The notes beneath the pieces were generated by a model. That model saw only the letters and a list, made by a program, of their open reading frames with translations, was not told the origin of the DNA and ran no database searches. A program made the translations under genes and the position numbers. Positions 11,337-23,400 of a stretch of 64,000 nucleotides of DNA are shown piece after piece (the stretch's first letter is position 1; every line of letters begins with the position of its first letter). The DNA is from Lepus europaeus (taxonomy: Eukaryota > Chordata > Mammalia > Lagomorpha > Leporidae), in the NCBI RefSeq assembly GCF_033115175.1, contig NC_084837.1, positions 69,339,266-69,403,265 of the forward strand, read 5' to 3'.

Positions 11337-11363
11337 CCTACACACACACATACACACACACAG
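11337..11363. repeat. Short (CA)n microsatellite
   Basis: 'cctacacacacacatacacacacacag', an interrupted CA run. The reading frame across it is meaningless. Confidence 0.75.
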
Positions 11364-13539
11364 CTGTGTTTACTATCAGAAAGTTCAGTAGTCTGCTTCA
11401 GTTTGACCATGGGCATCTCAGGGTCTAAGACCCCAGATGAAGAGACTCCTCCCCTGTCCTGCCAACCCACCAAACCATACATACAGAAGATGGCTTCTTG
11501 CCATTCTTTAATTACAAAACACATTTCTAAAGAAAAGTCTTCTTACCTGCCCCCATGCTATGCTCCTCTCCAGCTAATTCAGGGGCTGCTTGGGTGAAAT
11601 CTATGCTTCTTGCTCATGGTCATCTGTCTCTATGCTGAAGTTTGTAGGCCTGTGGCTGAGCTCTGGATTCACTCACCTGACACAAATGGCAATATTTTTC
11701 TTAGGCTCGTATGAACACAAACAACCCAACTGTGAAAGAATCAGCTCATGTGTCTGTTGTCATTCGAGTGCAAGTTATGTTTTGCAGCAGGGCACAGGAA
11801 GACTATGGCAGCTTTTCTCAAATCAGAATCCTTTTTCTATAAAAGTGACAGAGATGGAAAGTCATGGCAGAGAAGGTCAGTAATTAAAATACATCTGTGC
11901 CCAATTAGAGTACATGTCACAATTACTGAAATTGTAGTGATGTATGCCAATACCAGCAAGAGGATCCAGAGTCCTAAAAATGATAGACTCTTGGGTAGGG
12001 CATTGCCTTAGGCAAAAATTAAAGTCAATATTGACAGAGATTATTTATTCATTGAATGGCAACACTGTGCCTGGCATATACCTCCAGGGCTTAAGACCTA
12101 AGTTACACAGACAGGCAGATTGTCTAGCCACTAGGTGGTCAGAGCTTATTTAGTGGGCATACTTAATAAGATTCCTCATCTACGCCCAAATGTAAATCAA
12201 ACGTTTGTGGACTCAAGCTGATTTGTTTCACTGATGCAGAAAAGAAAAAAAAAAGTAATGAATTCCTGTTCACCTTTAGGAATCTTGCTAGAATAGCCAT
12301 GTAAATTATGTTCCTCTCAATGTTTCAGGCCCTAATCGGTTGTGGGGATATGCAATGGGGGGACAATTTAGGCACTTTTGTTCCCTTGGAAAGTGCCAAA
12401 ACTATTCTCAGCTAAAATCAACTGGAAGAAATTTGGTGTTTCTGATTGACCCTTGCTAATTTGGATTATGATACTTCTACCTGGAAAAGATGGAAGCATT
12501 ACATGCATGCACAGGTATGAACACACACATGCATGAACACACAAATTTATAGAATTGGTTATACAAAGCTCTTTATGTTTGTCGTTTGATGCTTTTCCTT
12601 TGACTGTCAAAATTTCCAGATGAAATAGAAACACAATGTTTGTTATTTTTCTATAAAACAAAATATAAAATGTATTTTAATCCCAAAGGTAGTCTTGGAA
12701 GAAAAAACGAAGAGTCATGTGACTGAAAGTCCATATTGGTGTGAGATTTGAATGGCTGAATGTGACAGCAAGTTGATTCATATTGAATTTTGTATATTCT
12801 GGAGCATGTAATGAGTTATTGATCTGCAATAAACTAAGCTGACATTTTTGTAACCAGTAAACCATCAGTATATCCAGTAAGCATGGGTTTCAGTAATGTA
12901 TTCCTGGAGTCAGGTGTGTAGTTTTATTGAAAATTTGTAGACACTTGTGGAGAGGAACATATACACATGTACAAATATGCATGCAAACATGCACTGTTGA
13001 ATTTCCTCTTCCAACCATTAGAAAATAGATTTTTCCTTAACACAAATGGAAGTGTCCTCTTCACTCATATCCAGTTTGCTTCCTTGACTAAACTCTATTT
13101 TCCTCTGGCTTTTATTAGGGACTTAGAAACTTGTTTGCAACCCAGAGTTTCTTTAGATGACCCAGCTTTCAAATCCTTCAGATCATATTATCCATTTCAC
13201 ATGTTGGTTGGAAGTTCTGCAGTCACCACCCATCCCAAAAGGCAAAGTTGTCTCACATTGACATTCTAAAAGTGTACTAAGAAGTGGGGTCTCCTGCTAA
13301 GTTCAAGCAGAACAAGGGACTTCTGGGGTTTCTCTCAGCCTGAACAGCACACGTATAGACATTGCTGTCAAGGGTTGCAGCTCCCAGCAGCTATTTTTGG
13401 AAGTAAAGGTTAGAGTAGGGGTGGGAAGTTTCTCTGTCATAATCTCTACTTGGCAAAGGTGCCCAGTCACTTCTCTTGCTGCCAAAGATGAAGAGAGAGG
13501 ATGGAAGGGGTGGTGAGGACCAACATCTGCTCTGCAGCT
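11364..13539. other. Unannotated stretch
   Basis: No convincing gene. A weak L2/MIR-like patch lies near 12030-12110 ('ttatttattcattgaatggc ... ctgtgcctggcatatacctc'), and a short ACACATGC-rich patch at 12505-12545. The open frames of 60-100 codons are scattered over both strands and share no features. Confidence 0.4.
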
Positions 13540-13702
13540 TCTTGGCAGTCAAGCACTGTGAAAGGCCCTTCATCAGCAACCCTGCCATGTGGAAGTTATT
13601 ATTCCCATTTTTGAGACAAGAACCCAAGACTTGAAGAGTTTAGTTCTTCGCGTGAAGTCACACATGGGTAGTGATAGAGCTGGCATTTGAACCTGTATCG
13701 TG
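13540..13702 (-). mobile_element. MIR relic, reverse orientation
   Basis: 'tggaagttattattcccattt', 'acttgaagagtttagttc', 'gtgaagtcacacatggg' and 'gagctggcatttgaacct' follow the reverse MIR order (TTATTATCCCCATTTTACAG ... AAGGTCACACAG ... GGATTCGAACC). Confidence 0.65.
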
Positions 13703-13739
13703 AGGGTTAGCTGCACATGTCATTGGCCAATAGATACAA

Positions 13740-13826
13740 TACTGATGATAATAATATGTGCCTCTTAGATTTGTTATAAGGGGCCTAATTGAGTACTTGG
13801 CACAATAGGAACTCAATACACAGAGA
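13740..13826 (+). mobile_element. MIR 3' part
   Basis: 'gataataatatgtgcctctta', 'gatttgttataagg', 'ttgagtacttggcacaatag' match the 3' half of forward MIR. It directly follows a reverse MIR copy. Confidence 0.55.
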
Positions 13827-15248
13827 TTGAAATTATTATCATCATTGTCATTGTCTTTATTTTCTTCATCATCATTTTGTAAGTCCTTCCCAGGTCACTA
13901 CAACTATGAGATGCTTGGCACTTCACAGGAGTCCAGTAACTTTATAAAATTATTGAATGGGGGAAAAGATTATTCACTGCCCTTCTCACCCTCCCTCTAG
14001 AAGCCAGGTTTTAAAGAACATACTACGACATGTTAGCTGTGCATCTCTTGTTTAGTAAGGGCAAAGGTAATGCGTATCTGTGAACCTGAAGGAAATGAAG
14101 GCACAGGACCCAGAGACCTGAATATGGCTCCTCACTGCCAGAGAAGAGAACCATAGGAAGGTCATGTGTATTCATAGGATATGCATTCTGAGGTTTTGCA
14201 ATTATCGCAATTATCTTACTCTTCTAAGAAGAGTGACTATATCTTACTTTCCTCTCTTAATTCCCACAAGAGCTTCTCAGTACACACAGAGTACTCACAA
14301 TGATGGTTCATTGCCCTACCGTATCTCTTGCCTCTTCCATTAGCAAAGTTTTTTCCCATAGTTGACTGCTGATTAATTCATTGAATTCCAAAATTTACTC
14401 TGATTTCACTTCTAACTCCAAATTATCTTCACATAATAATCCAATAAATTAATTTGTTTTCTTTCGGATACTAAAATCTCTTTAGCACAGTGTTTGATTT
14501 TCAGTTATTTTTTAGTTCCTTTCGAAATCCCTATTCTTATAAGAAGAAGATCTGATGATTTAAACTTAATACTAATTAATGTAATCCCATCACTGATTAA
14601 AGTTCTCTGGTTTTTCCATCGCTCAGCCCTGTAGGCAAGCCTTACAGAATCCTCAACACATGTACCATGATTCCATTTCTGACACAGTTTTTTTGTAGTG
14701 CGGTAGCACTTAATAGAAAATATTACAAGTATTAAGAGTCTTGGATTTCATTCCAGCATGGCGATTACTGACTCCCTAATGCCAAAGGATTTTTAGCTTC
14801 TCTGAGTTTTAGTTTCCCAGCAGTCACATAGAAAACTTGGCCATAAATTATTTTTAGCATCCATTCTATTTAAGTTTATTCTACCAGAAATCACTCGATC
14901 TTTAACATAAACTTATAGGAAATAAGCTTGCTATATTAGTCACTCTTTCTTTCTCCTCAAGAATAGCTGAAATATTTCATACTAGTATTAGATTAGTAAT
15001 ATATTGCTAAAATATGAACATTGGGATGACATATTTTCTTACATGATCCATGAAATTTAATACTTAGCAGTGTTCATGGTGATGTGGGGAATCATCGTCA
15101 GTAGTGAAATGCACATTATTTTGCATGTGCTGCCACTCACTTTTTACTTTTCTTGATAGAAGAGGTGACAAAATGAGAAAGCAAACCTATTGTAAGCTTA
15201 CATATTATTTAACAAAATGATCAAACTTCCCAATAGCAAAAATGAAAT
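13827..15248. other. Unannotated AT-rich stretch
   Basis: No recognised repeat and no open frame of note. Includes a short TCATCATTGTCATTG run at about 13840-13875. Confidence 0.4.
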
Positions 15249-15576
15249 TTTCTTAAATATTTATTTATAAATTTATTTGAAAGAGTTACAGAGAGAGAGG
15301 GAGATACAGGGAGAGAGAGAGATTTTCCATCTGCTGGTTCACTTCCCAGATGACCACAATGCCTCAGGCTGGGCCAGGCCAAAGCCAAGAGCTTCCTCCA
15401 GGTCTCCCACATGGGTAACAGGGGTCCAAGCACCTGGGCCATCCTCCGTTGCTTTCCCAAGAGCCTTAGCAGGGAACTGGATTGGAAATGGAGCAGTCAG
15501 GACATGAACTGGCGCCCAGAAAGAATGCCAGCGCTGCAGGAGGAGACTTTATGCACTACGCCACAACACTGGCCCC
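15249..15576 (-). mobile_element. CSINE, near full length
   Basis: Complemented tail ('ttatttataaatttatttga'), GA tract, 'ttccatctgctggttcact', 'caagcacctgggccatcctc', ending in the complement of the head ('cgccacaacactggcccc'). Confidence 0.95.
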
Positions 15577-16401
15577 CTAAACAAAATTTTAGAGATACTT
15601 TTTTTCTGCTACTTCAAAAACTTCTGACAATAAAAATAAAACTCTCTTCAGCGTTCTTCAAGGCATTGCTATTAAAATCTATCACGTAAAGCTGCTCAAT
15701 AGGGAAAAGAAAAAATTTACATACATATGTGGTATCTAAGAAAGGTCAATTTACTAAATGAGAAATATTTATAAACTTGATTATTCCTTTTCTGTCTGAA
15801 AATCACCTGTTACTTTTCCGTTCTTCCATTTTTTTTCTCTACTGTAGCTAATTCACATATATGAAATGGAAATGCATGGCACACAGGGATTCAATCCTTA
15901 CCGTACCCATGGCAGGCATAAATAATCAATCTTAGTACTCTTTCTCAATGAGTCTGGCTGCAACCATAGCATCTCTGTCAATACAGCATCACAGGCTGTC
16001 ATTATCTGAATTGGCACATATAATATACTTATTTGCCTTCCATGAACTAGGGATGAACTAGGTCCCTAACTGGTATGTTTTTCAGGCAATTCATGATCTA
16101 TTATCATGACCTCAGTAGTAACCCTACCATTCTCCATTATATCATTCAATAAACTTAAATTTTAAATGGCTGTGAAAGCAAAGAAAGGGAGACACAAGAG
16201 AAGTGAACACGATTATAAAAAATGGAGAAGAAGAAGAAAAGAGTAATGCCTATGTAGCTTTTCTCTCCTTACTATCTCTACAACTTATTGAGCATCTACT
16301 GTGTACCTGATTGAGGTAAGATGAGAAAGGCAAGCCTATGGCAAGGCCTTCTCCAAGGCCTTCTCCTCTTATTCAGTATTGTTTAATAAACCCCATGGAG
16401 G

Positions 16402-16724
16402 GGGGCCGGCATTGTGGCATAACTGTTAAGCTGTGGCCTGTAATGCCAGTGTCCCATATGGGCACCAGTTCAAGTCTTGGCTACTCCACTTCCAATCCAG
16501 CTCCCTACTGATGCACAGGGTAAAGCCTCAGAAGATGGCCCGAGTCCTTAGGACCCTGCGGCCACGTGGGAGACCCAGATGAAGCTCCTGGTTCCTGGAT
16601 TCAGCCTGGTCCAGCCCTGGCTATGGTGGCCATTTGAGAAGTGAACCAGCAGATAGAAGACTCTCTCTCTCTCTCTCTGTCTCTCTCCCTCTGCCTTTCA
16701 AATAAATTAAATAAGCCTTTTAAA
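16402..16724 (+). mobile_element. CSINE, near full length
   Basis: Head GGGGCCGGCATTGTGGC, 'gccagtgtcccatatgggca', 'agtgaaccagcagatagaag', CT tract, CTTTCAAATAAATTAAATAAG tail. Older subtype by its head sequence. Confidence 0.95.
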
Positions 16725-16811
16725 ACAAAGAACCAAAAACAGCCATAGGTTATTTCACCTATGAAACTAACCTACATTTAATGAGAGGATCTAGGTAAAA
16801 GAGCAAGAGAA

Positions 16812-17012
16812 CCAATATTTATTGCAAGCCTACTATGCATTAAGCACTGGCTAAGTGTTTTGCTGTACTGTCTCATTTCATTCTTAAACAATCCCATGAA
16901 AATCATTATTATCCTCGTTTCATAGATGAAGAAATTAAAATTCATCAAACTAAATAATCTTTACAGGGTCAAACAGCTATTAAAGCAGTGTAGTTGAGAT
17001 ATAAACCAAGAT
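16812..17012 (-). mobile_element. MIR relic, reverse orientation
   Basis: 'attgcaagcctactatgcatt', 'aagcactggctaagtg', 'catgaaaatcattattatcc', 'tttcatagatgaagaaatt', 'acagggtcaaacagctatt' are the reverse MIR landmarks in order. Confidence 0.75.
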
Positions 17013-17244
17013 TTATTTCTATGCAGTATTCTCTCCATTACCAAATCACCTCAAAAAAGTCCTCAGACATTTTGCACTCTGTTTAATTAACATGGCAAAC
17101 TGAATCCTGCTAAGAAAAGCTACCAGCAACAAGCAGAGATTAGTGGATTTCCTGCCCTGTCGTGCCTGGGAATATACCTTAAAATTGCTCTCTTGCATTT
17201 AGCATTAATTCAGTAGCAAAGGAAGGTCAGTACTTGAAAAATAA

Positions 17245-19505
17245 AAGAAAACTCAATTCAAAATAATCTACTTTCCCCACTAAGATCACAAACAAGGCAA
17301 GGAAGTTTCCTCTTGCTACAAGTTTTTGATATATAAGTTCTAGCTAATACAATAAAAAATAAAAGATTCAATTGTCTTTGTTTAAAGACGATATGATTGT
17401 ATATGAAGAAAATCTGAAAGAACTGACAAAATAAATCTAGGACTAGTAAGCATGTATAGCAAAGTTGTAGGACACAAGAATAATATACGAAAATTGATTG
17501 CTTTCCTGTATACCACAAAGAACAAGTGGAATATAAAATGAAAAACAATACCATTTACAGTAACACTTAAAAACAAAATACTTAGGTATAGATATACAAC
17601 ATACGTTCAAGAATTGCATGAAGAAAACTAAAAAACTGTTATCAAAAAGTATTAAATAATAAAAGGGTAGTCCATGCTCATGCATAGGAAGACTCAATAT
17701 TGTCAACCTGTCAGTTATTGCCAAATTTATTTATAGATTCAGCACAATCTCAGTCAAAATCTCAGCATGCTATTTTGTGGGTTTTGACAAATTGATCACA
17801 AAGTTTATATGGTGAGTCGAAAGACTCGGAATAGCCAACATTATATTGAAAATAAAAAACAAAGTTGAAAGATTGACATTACTTGACATCAAAATTTACT
17901 ATACATTTATAGCAAGTGAGACAATGTGTTATAGGCAGATTAATAGACAAATAGATCATTGGACAATATAGAGAGTATAGAAATACATTCCATAATTATA
18001 TTCAACTAACCTTTAGCAAGGAAGCAAAAAGGAATAGAATGGAGAAAAGGTAGCCTTGTCAACAAGTGGTGCTGGAGCAGCTGGAGAGCCTCATACACAA
18101 AAATGAACCTAAGCACAGACCATATACTTTTCAGGAAAATTATCTAAAAAGGGTTCACTGACCTAAATATTGAATACAAGACTGGAGGAAATCTAGGTGA
18201 CTTTGGATTTGGCACAGGCACAGTCCATGAAAGAAAGCATTTTTGCAGGGACTTCATTATGACTAAAATGTTTTTGCTCTATGAAAGACAATCTCAAAAG
18301 AATAAAAAGATAAGCCACAGACTGGAGAAAAAATTGCAAAAGATATATCTGATATATCTGATAAGGTCTTTATCTATCCAAAATAGATTTTTAAAAAAAC
18401 TGTGAAAACTCAATTATAGGGAAAAAAACAACCTAATTAGAAAATTACCAAAGACCTTAACAGATACCTCACAAAGAAATTAATATAGGTGGCGAGTAGG
18501 AGTATAAGAGTTCCAGTGGTGAGCACTGTGGCACGGTGGATTAATCTGCAGCTTGGAATGCCTACATCCCTTATCAGAGTTCATAGTACTGCAAGCTTCC
18601 ATTCAAGCCTCCTGACAGAGCACCTGGGAGGTAGCAGATGATGGCACAAGTACTTGAGTTCCTGGACCTCAGTGGAGTTCCTGGCTCCTGGTTTTGGCCT
18701 GGCCTATATCTGACTGTTGCAAGCACTTGGAGAGTGAACCAGCAGATGGAAGATATTTCTGTCACCTTCTCTTTCTCTCAAAAAATGAATAAATCTTTAA
18801 AAGAAGGGCTCCACATCATATTTTATCAGAGAATTTCAAATGAAAATAAAAAGATACTAATACACACCTATTAGAATAGTCAAAGTCTAAAACATGAACA
18901 AAAATGCTACAAGGATATGAAGCAACAGTAACTTTCAATCATTGATAGTGGTTATGCAAAATGTACAGTCATTTTGGAAAGCAGTTTGGTTGTTTGTACT
19001 AAACGTAATCTGTCCATTTGATCAAGTGATTGGTATTTGGTATTTACTCAAAGGAGCTGAAAACCGATGCCAACGTGCATCAGTGTTTATACAGCCTTGT
19101 TCATTATTGCCAAAACTTGGAAGTGACCAAGTCGTTCTTCAGTAGATGAATGAATAAGTAAACTATGATACATCCAGACACTGGAGTATTACTTAGCACT
19201 ACATTGAAATGAGCTATCAGGTCATGAATTGACATGGAGGAAAATTAAATGCATACTACTAAATAAAATAATGCAATTTGAAAAGGCTGCATATTGCATG
19301 ATTGCCATGTTATTAGGGTACAACTATGAAGACAAAATGCTCAGTGGTTGCTGGGGATAGGAGGAGAGAGGGAAGCGTGTATAAGTGGAGCACAGAGAAT
19401 TGTTTTAGGGCAGTGAAACTGTTCTGTTTGATACCATAACATTCTAGTCATGACAAGTTTGTCCATACCCATGGAACATGCAAAACCAATAGTGAGCTCT
19501 AATAT
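17245..19505 (+). mobile_element. L1 fragment: C-terminal ORF2 and 3' region, split by a CSINE
   Basis: The frame at 17372-17434 reads LSLFKDDMIVYEENLKELTK then stop, matching the L1 reverse-transcriptase FADD box with A changed to K. Upstream, 'gatcacaaacaaggcaagga' matches the conserved RQG region. Downstream parts of ORF2 follow ('atagattcagcacaatctcag', 'gtggtgctggagcagctgga', 'ccacagactggagaaaaaatt'), and after a CSINE at 18514-18802 the L1 resumes ('cattttggaaagcagtttgg', 'gaccaagtcgttcttcagta'). There are many stops and frameshifts. It is 5'-truncated and dead. Confidence 0.88.
18514..18802 (+). mobile_element. CSINE nested in L1
   Basis: Head 'gtggtgagcactgtggcac', 'gatgatggcacaagtacttg', 'agtgaaccagcagatggaag', then a short pyrimidine tract and an AAAAAATGAATAAATCTTTAAAAG tail. 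L1 sequence runs on either side, so the SINE inserted after the L1. Confidence 0.85.
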
Positions 19506-19534
19506 AAATGTAATTGTGTTTTTAAAGAGAAGAT

Positions 19535-19940
19535 AAATAGAAAAAAATTGCCAGCCAAGAATACTGCAGCCAACAAAGCTTTAATCAGATATGAGGAAGA
19601 GATAAAAAGAATCCCAGACAAACAAACACTAAGAGAATTTATCACTACCTGATCTGTCTCACAAGAAATGCTAAAGGGAGTTCTTTAAACTGACAAAGAG
19701 ATGCGAATGCATAAGAAGAAAACAGCAGAAGGTAGAACACTCACTGATAAGACTTACTATACAAGCAAATTCAGGGTGCTCTCATAGTGTAAATATGGTA
19801 TGTAAACCATTTATATCTTTAGTGTGAAGACTAAAAATTATAATTACTACCTAAAAATTTTAAGAGGCATGCAATGTAGAAAGAGATAAAAATATAACAT
19901 CAAAAATTCAAAATTTGGAGAGAAATGATTTTGAATATAG
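19535..19940 (+). mobile_element. HAL1-like / L1 ORF1-related fragment
   Basis: One frame at about 19570-19690 reads ...EEEIKRIPDKQTLREFITT then a stop, then SVSQEMLKGVL. This is related to the C-terminal part of L1 ORF1 (EIK..DKQ.LR.F.TTRPAL.E.LK.. pattern). No ORF2 follows; instead comes non-coding sequence of the HAL1 ('half-L1') kind. The family name is from memory of the consensus. Confidence 0.6.
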
Positions 19941-20818
19941 CTCCATGTGTAAATGAATTTATTATTAAAAGAAGAAATATATTTCAAATTTTCACATACA
20001 ATGTCTTTCTTAAAATGTATTCTATTGAAACACTGCTCCCCCCAAAATTTCTGAATTCTAAAGAAAATATTATATTGTTAGCAAGTGTTTAATGTTTACT
20101 CTAGCTAGCCCATTAACTTTAGATAACTGTAATTTATGGCATGGTGGAATTGTATTTTTATAGGCTATACATTCATTTTATAGTACTTTGGGGCCTTTTA
20201 TATAACCTATAAAAATATTTTCATGCTTTTTATAGGACATGAAATATAATTTTGCTATTTAAAGTAAATACAAAGATGCACATTTGCATATTTGAATTTA
20301 TAACATAAGTTCTAACTGTGATTTGTGTCCTAATATCAATAACATCACACATTTTGGTCAGACATGCAACCTTTCATGTATATCACTGTCCCTGTGGAAG
20401 AAGGGAAAAGAACTCACCTTATAGCAACCCACAAGTTCCAGAAACTCCTACAGGGAAAACTGAAGCCTGTGAAAGATGAATTTGCATTTACTAAAGGAAA
20501 TTAGAAAAGTAATACAATTATCTATGTAATTCTGGCAAAAGAAACCACAAAAATCTCCCTGAAATAGTGAGATCAATAGTGGAGATAAAAACATAGTTGG
20601 ATCTAATGCTAAGGAATGGCAAAATTCTCTCTCTCAAGGCAAGTGAAGAGAGAAAGCTTGTGATTGTGCATACCACCTTGAAGCATTTTGAAAAGTTTAC
20701 AAAATTGTAGATTTTTCTTAATAAGGATTAAGAATTTTTGCTGATAAAACTAATTGCTACTCAATGAAAGAAAACTTTCTCACAGCAGATGAGGGTATAG
20801 AAGGAAGAAAACTACCAA
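19941..20818. other. Unannotated AT-rich stretch
   Basis: Strongly AT-rich with no coding signature. Probably further decayed L1-derived sequence, but I cannot show it. Confidence 0.4.
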
Positions 20819-20863
20819 GGGCAGGCGATTGGCACAGCAGTGGTGCCAGCATCCCCTAGCAGA
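20819..20863 (+). mobile_element. Possible CSINE head fragment
   Basis: 'gggcaggcgattggcacagc' followed, after a short deletion, by 'gtgccagcatcccctagcag', resembling the first 60 bases of an older CSINE. Too short to be sure. Confidence 0.35.
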
Positions 20864-20884
20864 GAAAGAACATTTGCAAATATG

Positions 20885-21783
20885 TATCTGCTGAGGCACC
20901 TGTATACAGAACACTCAGAAATAAAGGTGACTTAACGTTCAGCAATAAAAAGACACATAACTCAATTGTAAAATAGCCAAGGAACTTTACTAGACATTTC
21001 TCCAAAGAAGATATACCTAAGACCAACAAGCACATGAAAAGATGTTCAAAATCTTCATACTCAATAGGGGAACACAAGGCAATACCACAATGTGATACCA
21101 CTTCAGACCCAACAGGATCACTCTAACCAAGCAGACTGAGATCAGTAAGATTAGTAAGGATTTGGAGAACTTAAGCTCCTCATACATTTGGCGGTTTCTC
21201 AAAAAAGTTAAACATAAGGTTTTATAAAAATCCCATTATTAAGTATACTTTCAAGAATAACGAAAATGTATACCCTTAAAAATACTTTCACCCAAATATT
21301 TATAGCAACATTATTTCTAACAGCCAAAAAGTAGTCACAACTCAGATGCCCACCAATTGATGAACAGATAAACAAAATATGATATATCCATTCTAAGGAA
21401 AATAGTTCATTTATAAAATAAACAAAGCACCTATACTTGATACAACATGGATAAACCTTGAAAACTTTATACTAAATGAAAAGAGCCATACACAAAAAGC
21501 CACATATTGCACAATTCTGTTCACATGAAATGTCCAAATTGAACAAATCGGTAGCAACATGAAACAAATTAGTGGTTGCAAGGAGCTGGGAGAAGGTGGG
21601 GGGTCGGGGAGTGATTGCTAATGGATATGGGGTTTCCTTCTGGGCTAATAAAAATGTGCTGAAATTAGATTGTAATGATGAATGCATAGCACCATAGATA
21701 TGAAAAAACATTAAATTATATACTTTAAAATTGTGAACATTTTATGTGACTTACATCTCAGTATACCTGTTATTTTAAAAAGA
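20885..21783 (+). mobile_element. L1 3' end fragment (end of ORF2 and 3'UTR-like)
   Basis: Typical end-of-ORF2 phrases: 'agacatttctccaaagaaga', 'agcacatgaaaagatgttca', 'ccacaatgtgataccacttc', 'tatagcaacattatttctaac', 'gatgcccaccaattgatgaa', 'tactaaatgaaaagagccat', then the end region 'aaattgtgaacattttatgtg'. Frames are broken by stops. Confidence 0.85.
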
Positions 21784-21789
21784 ATATTA

Positions 21790-22790
21790 CTTCATTTTAT
21801 TCCTACATCGCAAATAATTTCTAGTTGGTATTTTAAAATTTGTTGTGTTCTTCATAAAATATAAATTTTTATAATAAAAATATCAACCTTTTTTATGATA
21901 GTTAGTTCTGTGTCCTCTTTAGAAAGACCTTCCCTACTTGAGGTTTTTGGAAATATTTACTTAAATTTTCTTACAATCTGTCTTTTAAATTTAGATATTT
22001 GATCCGTTCATATTTTTTTATGAACAATGATGTGTTAATCATGATTCCGGTTTTTTCCCCTAAAATGATTAGTTATCTAAATTTGGGAATTCATTAATTT
22101 ATTCTCTCTCTGTTGTTTGAAATGCTGATATAATTTACATTTGTTCTTATTTCTATATCTGTATTTGATTCTGGCCCACTGACTTGGGTGATGCTTCTTC
22201 CCACATCATTGTACACTATTTTAATTGTTATAGCTTTAAAATATAAACAATTATGTGAATAGACAAAATTTACATTTTTTGGACATAATCTTTAATGCTA
22301 GTCTTATGGCAATCTTGTGTATCCCCACAAAAAAGCACTGGGAATTTCATCATAATTTCACTGAATTTAGAAATTAACTTAGCAGTGATAAATATATTTA
22401 TTACATTGAGACATTATATATAAGAATAAAATTTGACCGTTTATTCAAATCTTATATTCCTCCAAAGAACAGTATAGTTTTCTTCATATATATTCAGCAC
22501 ATTTCTTCCCGAATTTGTCTTAATCTATATTTAATTTACTCTCATGAATTGGGTATTTTTCCCATTGTTACAAAATAGCATTTGTGTGTGTTTGTCATGT
22601 AGGAAAGATAATGATTCTTGTATTATGTTGTAAACTCCTAACCTTGCTAAAGTTCTTCTTCTTTCAAATAATTTTACAGTGTTCTTCCCCTTTCTAATAC
22701 TGACGACCCTATTTCACTTTCTTGTCTTGTTGCATTAGCTAACACCTTTAAAATCATAGTAAATTATAGTACCAGTTGACCATTAATATT
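21790..22790 (-). mobile_element. L1 fragment in reverse orientation
   Basis: Complemented L1 ORF2 phrases in order: 'tgtcctctttagaaagacct', 'tttagatatttgatccgttc', 'ttttaattgttatagcttta', 'actgggaatttcatcataatttc', 'taaactcctaaccttgctaa'. It abuts a forward L1 3' end with no gap. Diverged and non-coding. Confidence 0.75.
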
Positions 22791-22841
22791 CATAATTTTC
22801 CCTTAAATAAATTCTCATATTTTGCAAGTAAGAACTATATT

Positions 22842-23177
22842 GGGGGAGGTGCATTTGGTGCAGCAGTTAAACTGCTGCTTGGACACCTGCGTCCCATATC
22901 AGAGAGCCTCATTCAAGTCCCAGCTCCTCTACTTAGGATCTCGCCTCCTGCTAGTGTGCACTCTGGGGAGGAGGCAAATGACGGCTCCGTTCTCTTGTGT
23001 CCCTGCCGCCTACCTGGGAGACTGAGATTGAGTTCCATATGCCTGGCTTTGGCCCAGCCCAGCCGTGGCCGTTGCGAACATTTGGGGAGTGAGCCAGTAG
23101 ACAGAAGTCCACTCTGTTTCTTTGTGTGTCTCTTTGCCTTTCAAATAAAATGAAAACAAATAAATAAAACTTTAAAA
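22842..23177 (+). mobile_element. CSINE with target-site duplication
   Basis: Older-type head 'gggggaggtgcatttggtgcag', body 'cctgcgtcccatatcagaga', 'gggagtgagccagtagacag', and a CTTTCAAATAAAATGAAAAC...AAATAAAACTTT tail. Direct repeats AGAACTATATT at 22831-22841 and 23178-23188 flank it. Confidence 0.92.
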
Positions 23178-23257
23178 AGAACTATATTAGAGGTTTACAT
23201 TTTGATCATATGTAAGAATTAGGCTATTCTAGTTTTTTCACAGCTGTAATCAAGATG

Positions 23258-23400
23258 TATTTTTTTAATTTTTAAAGATTTTTATTACTACGAAGACAAC
23301 AGATTTCATGTATTTCGTAGGTACAATTCTAGGAAGATAACCAGAGAGGCAAGTGTAGCACACACAGTTTAACAAAGCACTTCCAGGTGATTCTGACGTG
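23258..23400 (-). mobile_element. Possible 5'-truncated L1 3' end, reverse
   Basis: 'ttaaagatttttattactac' followed by 'aacagatttcatgtatttcg' and 'taggtacaattctagg' resembles a complemented lagomorph L1 3' end as I remember it. Only a short piece is present. Confidence 0.35.
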
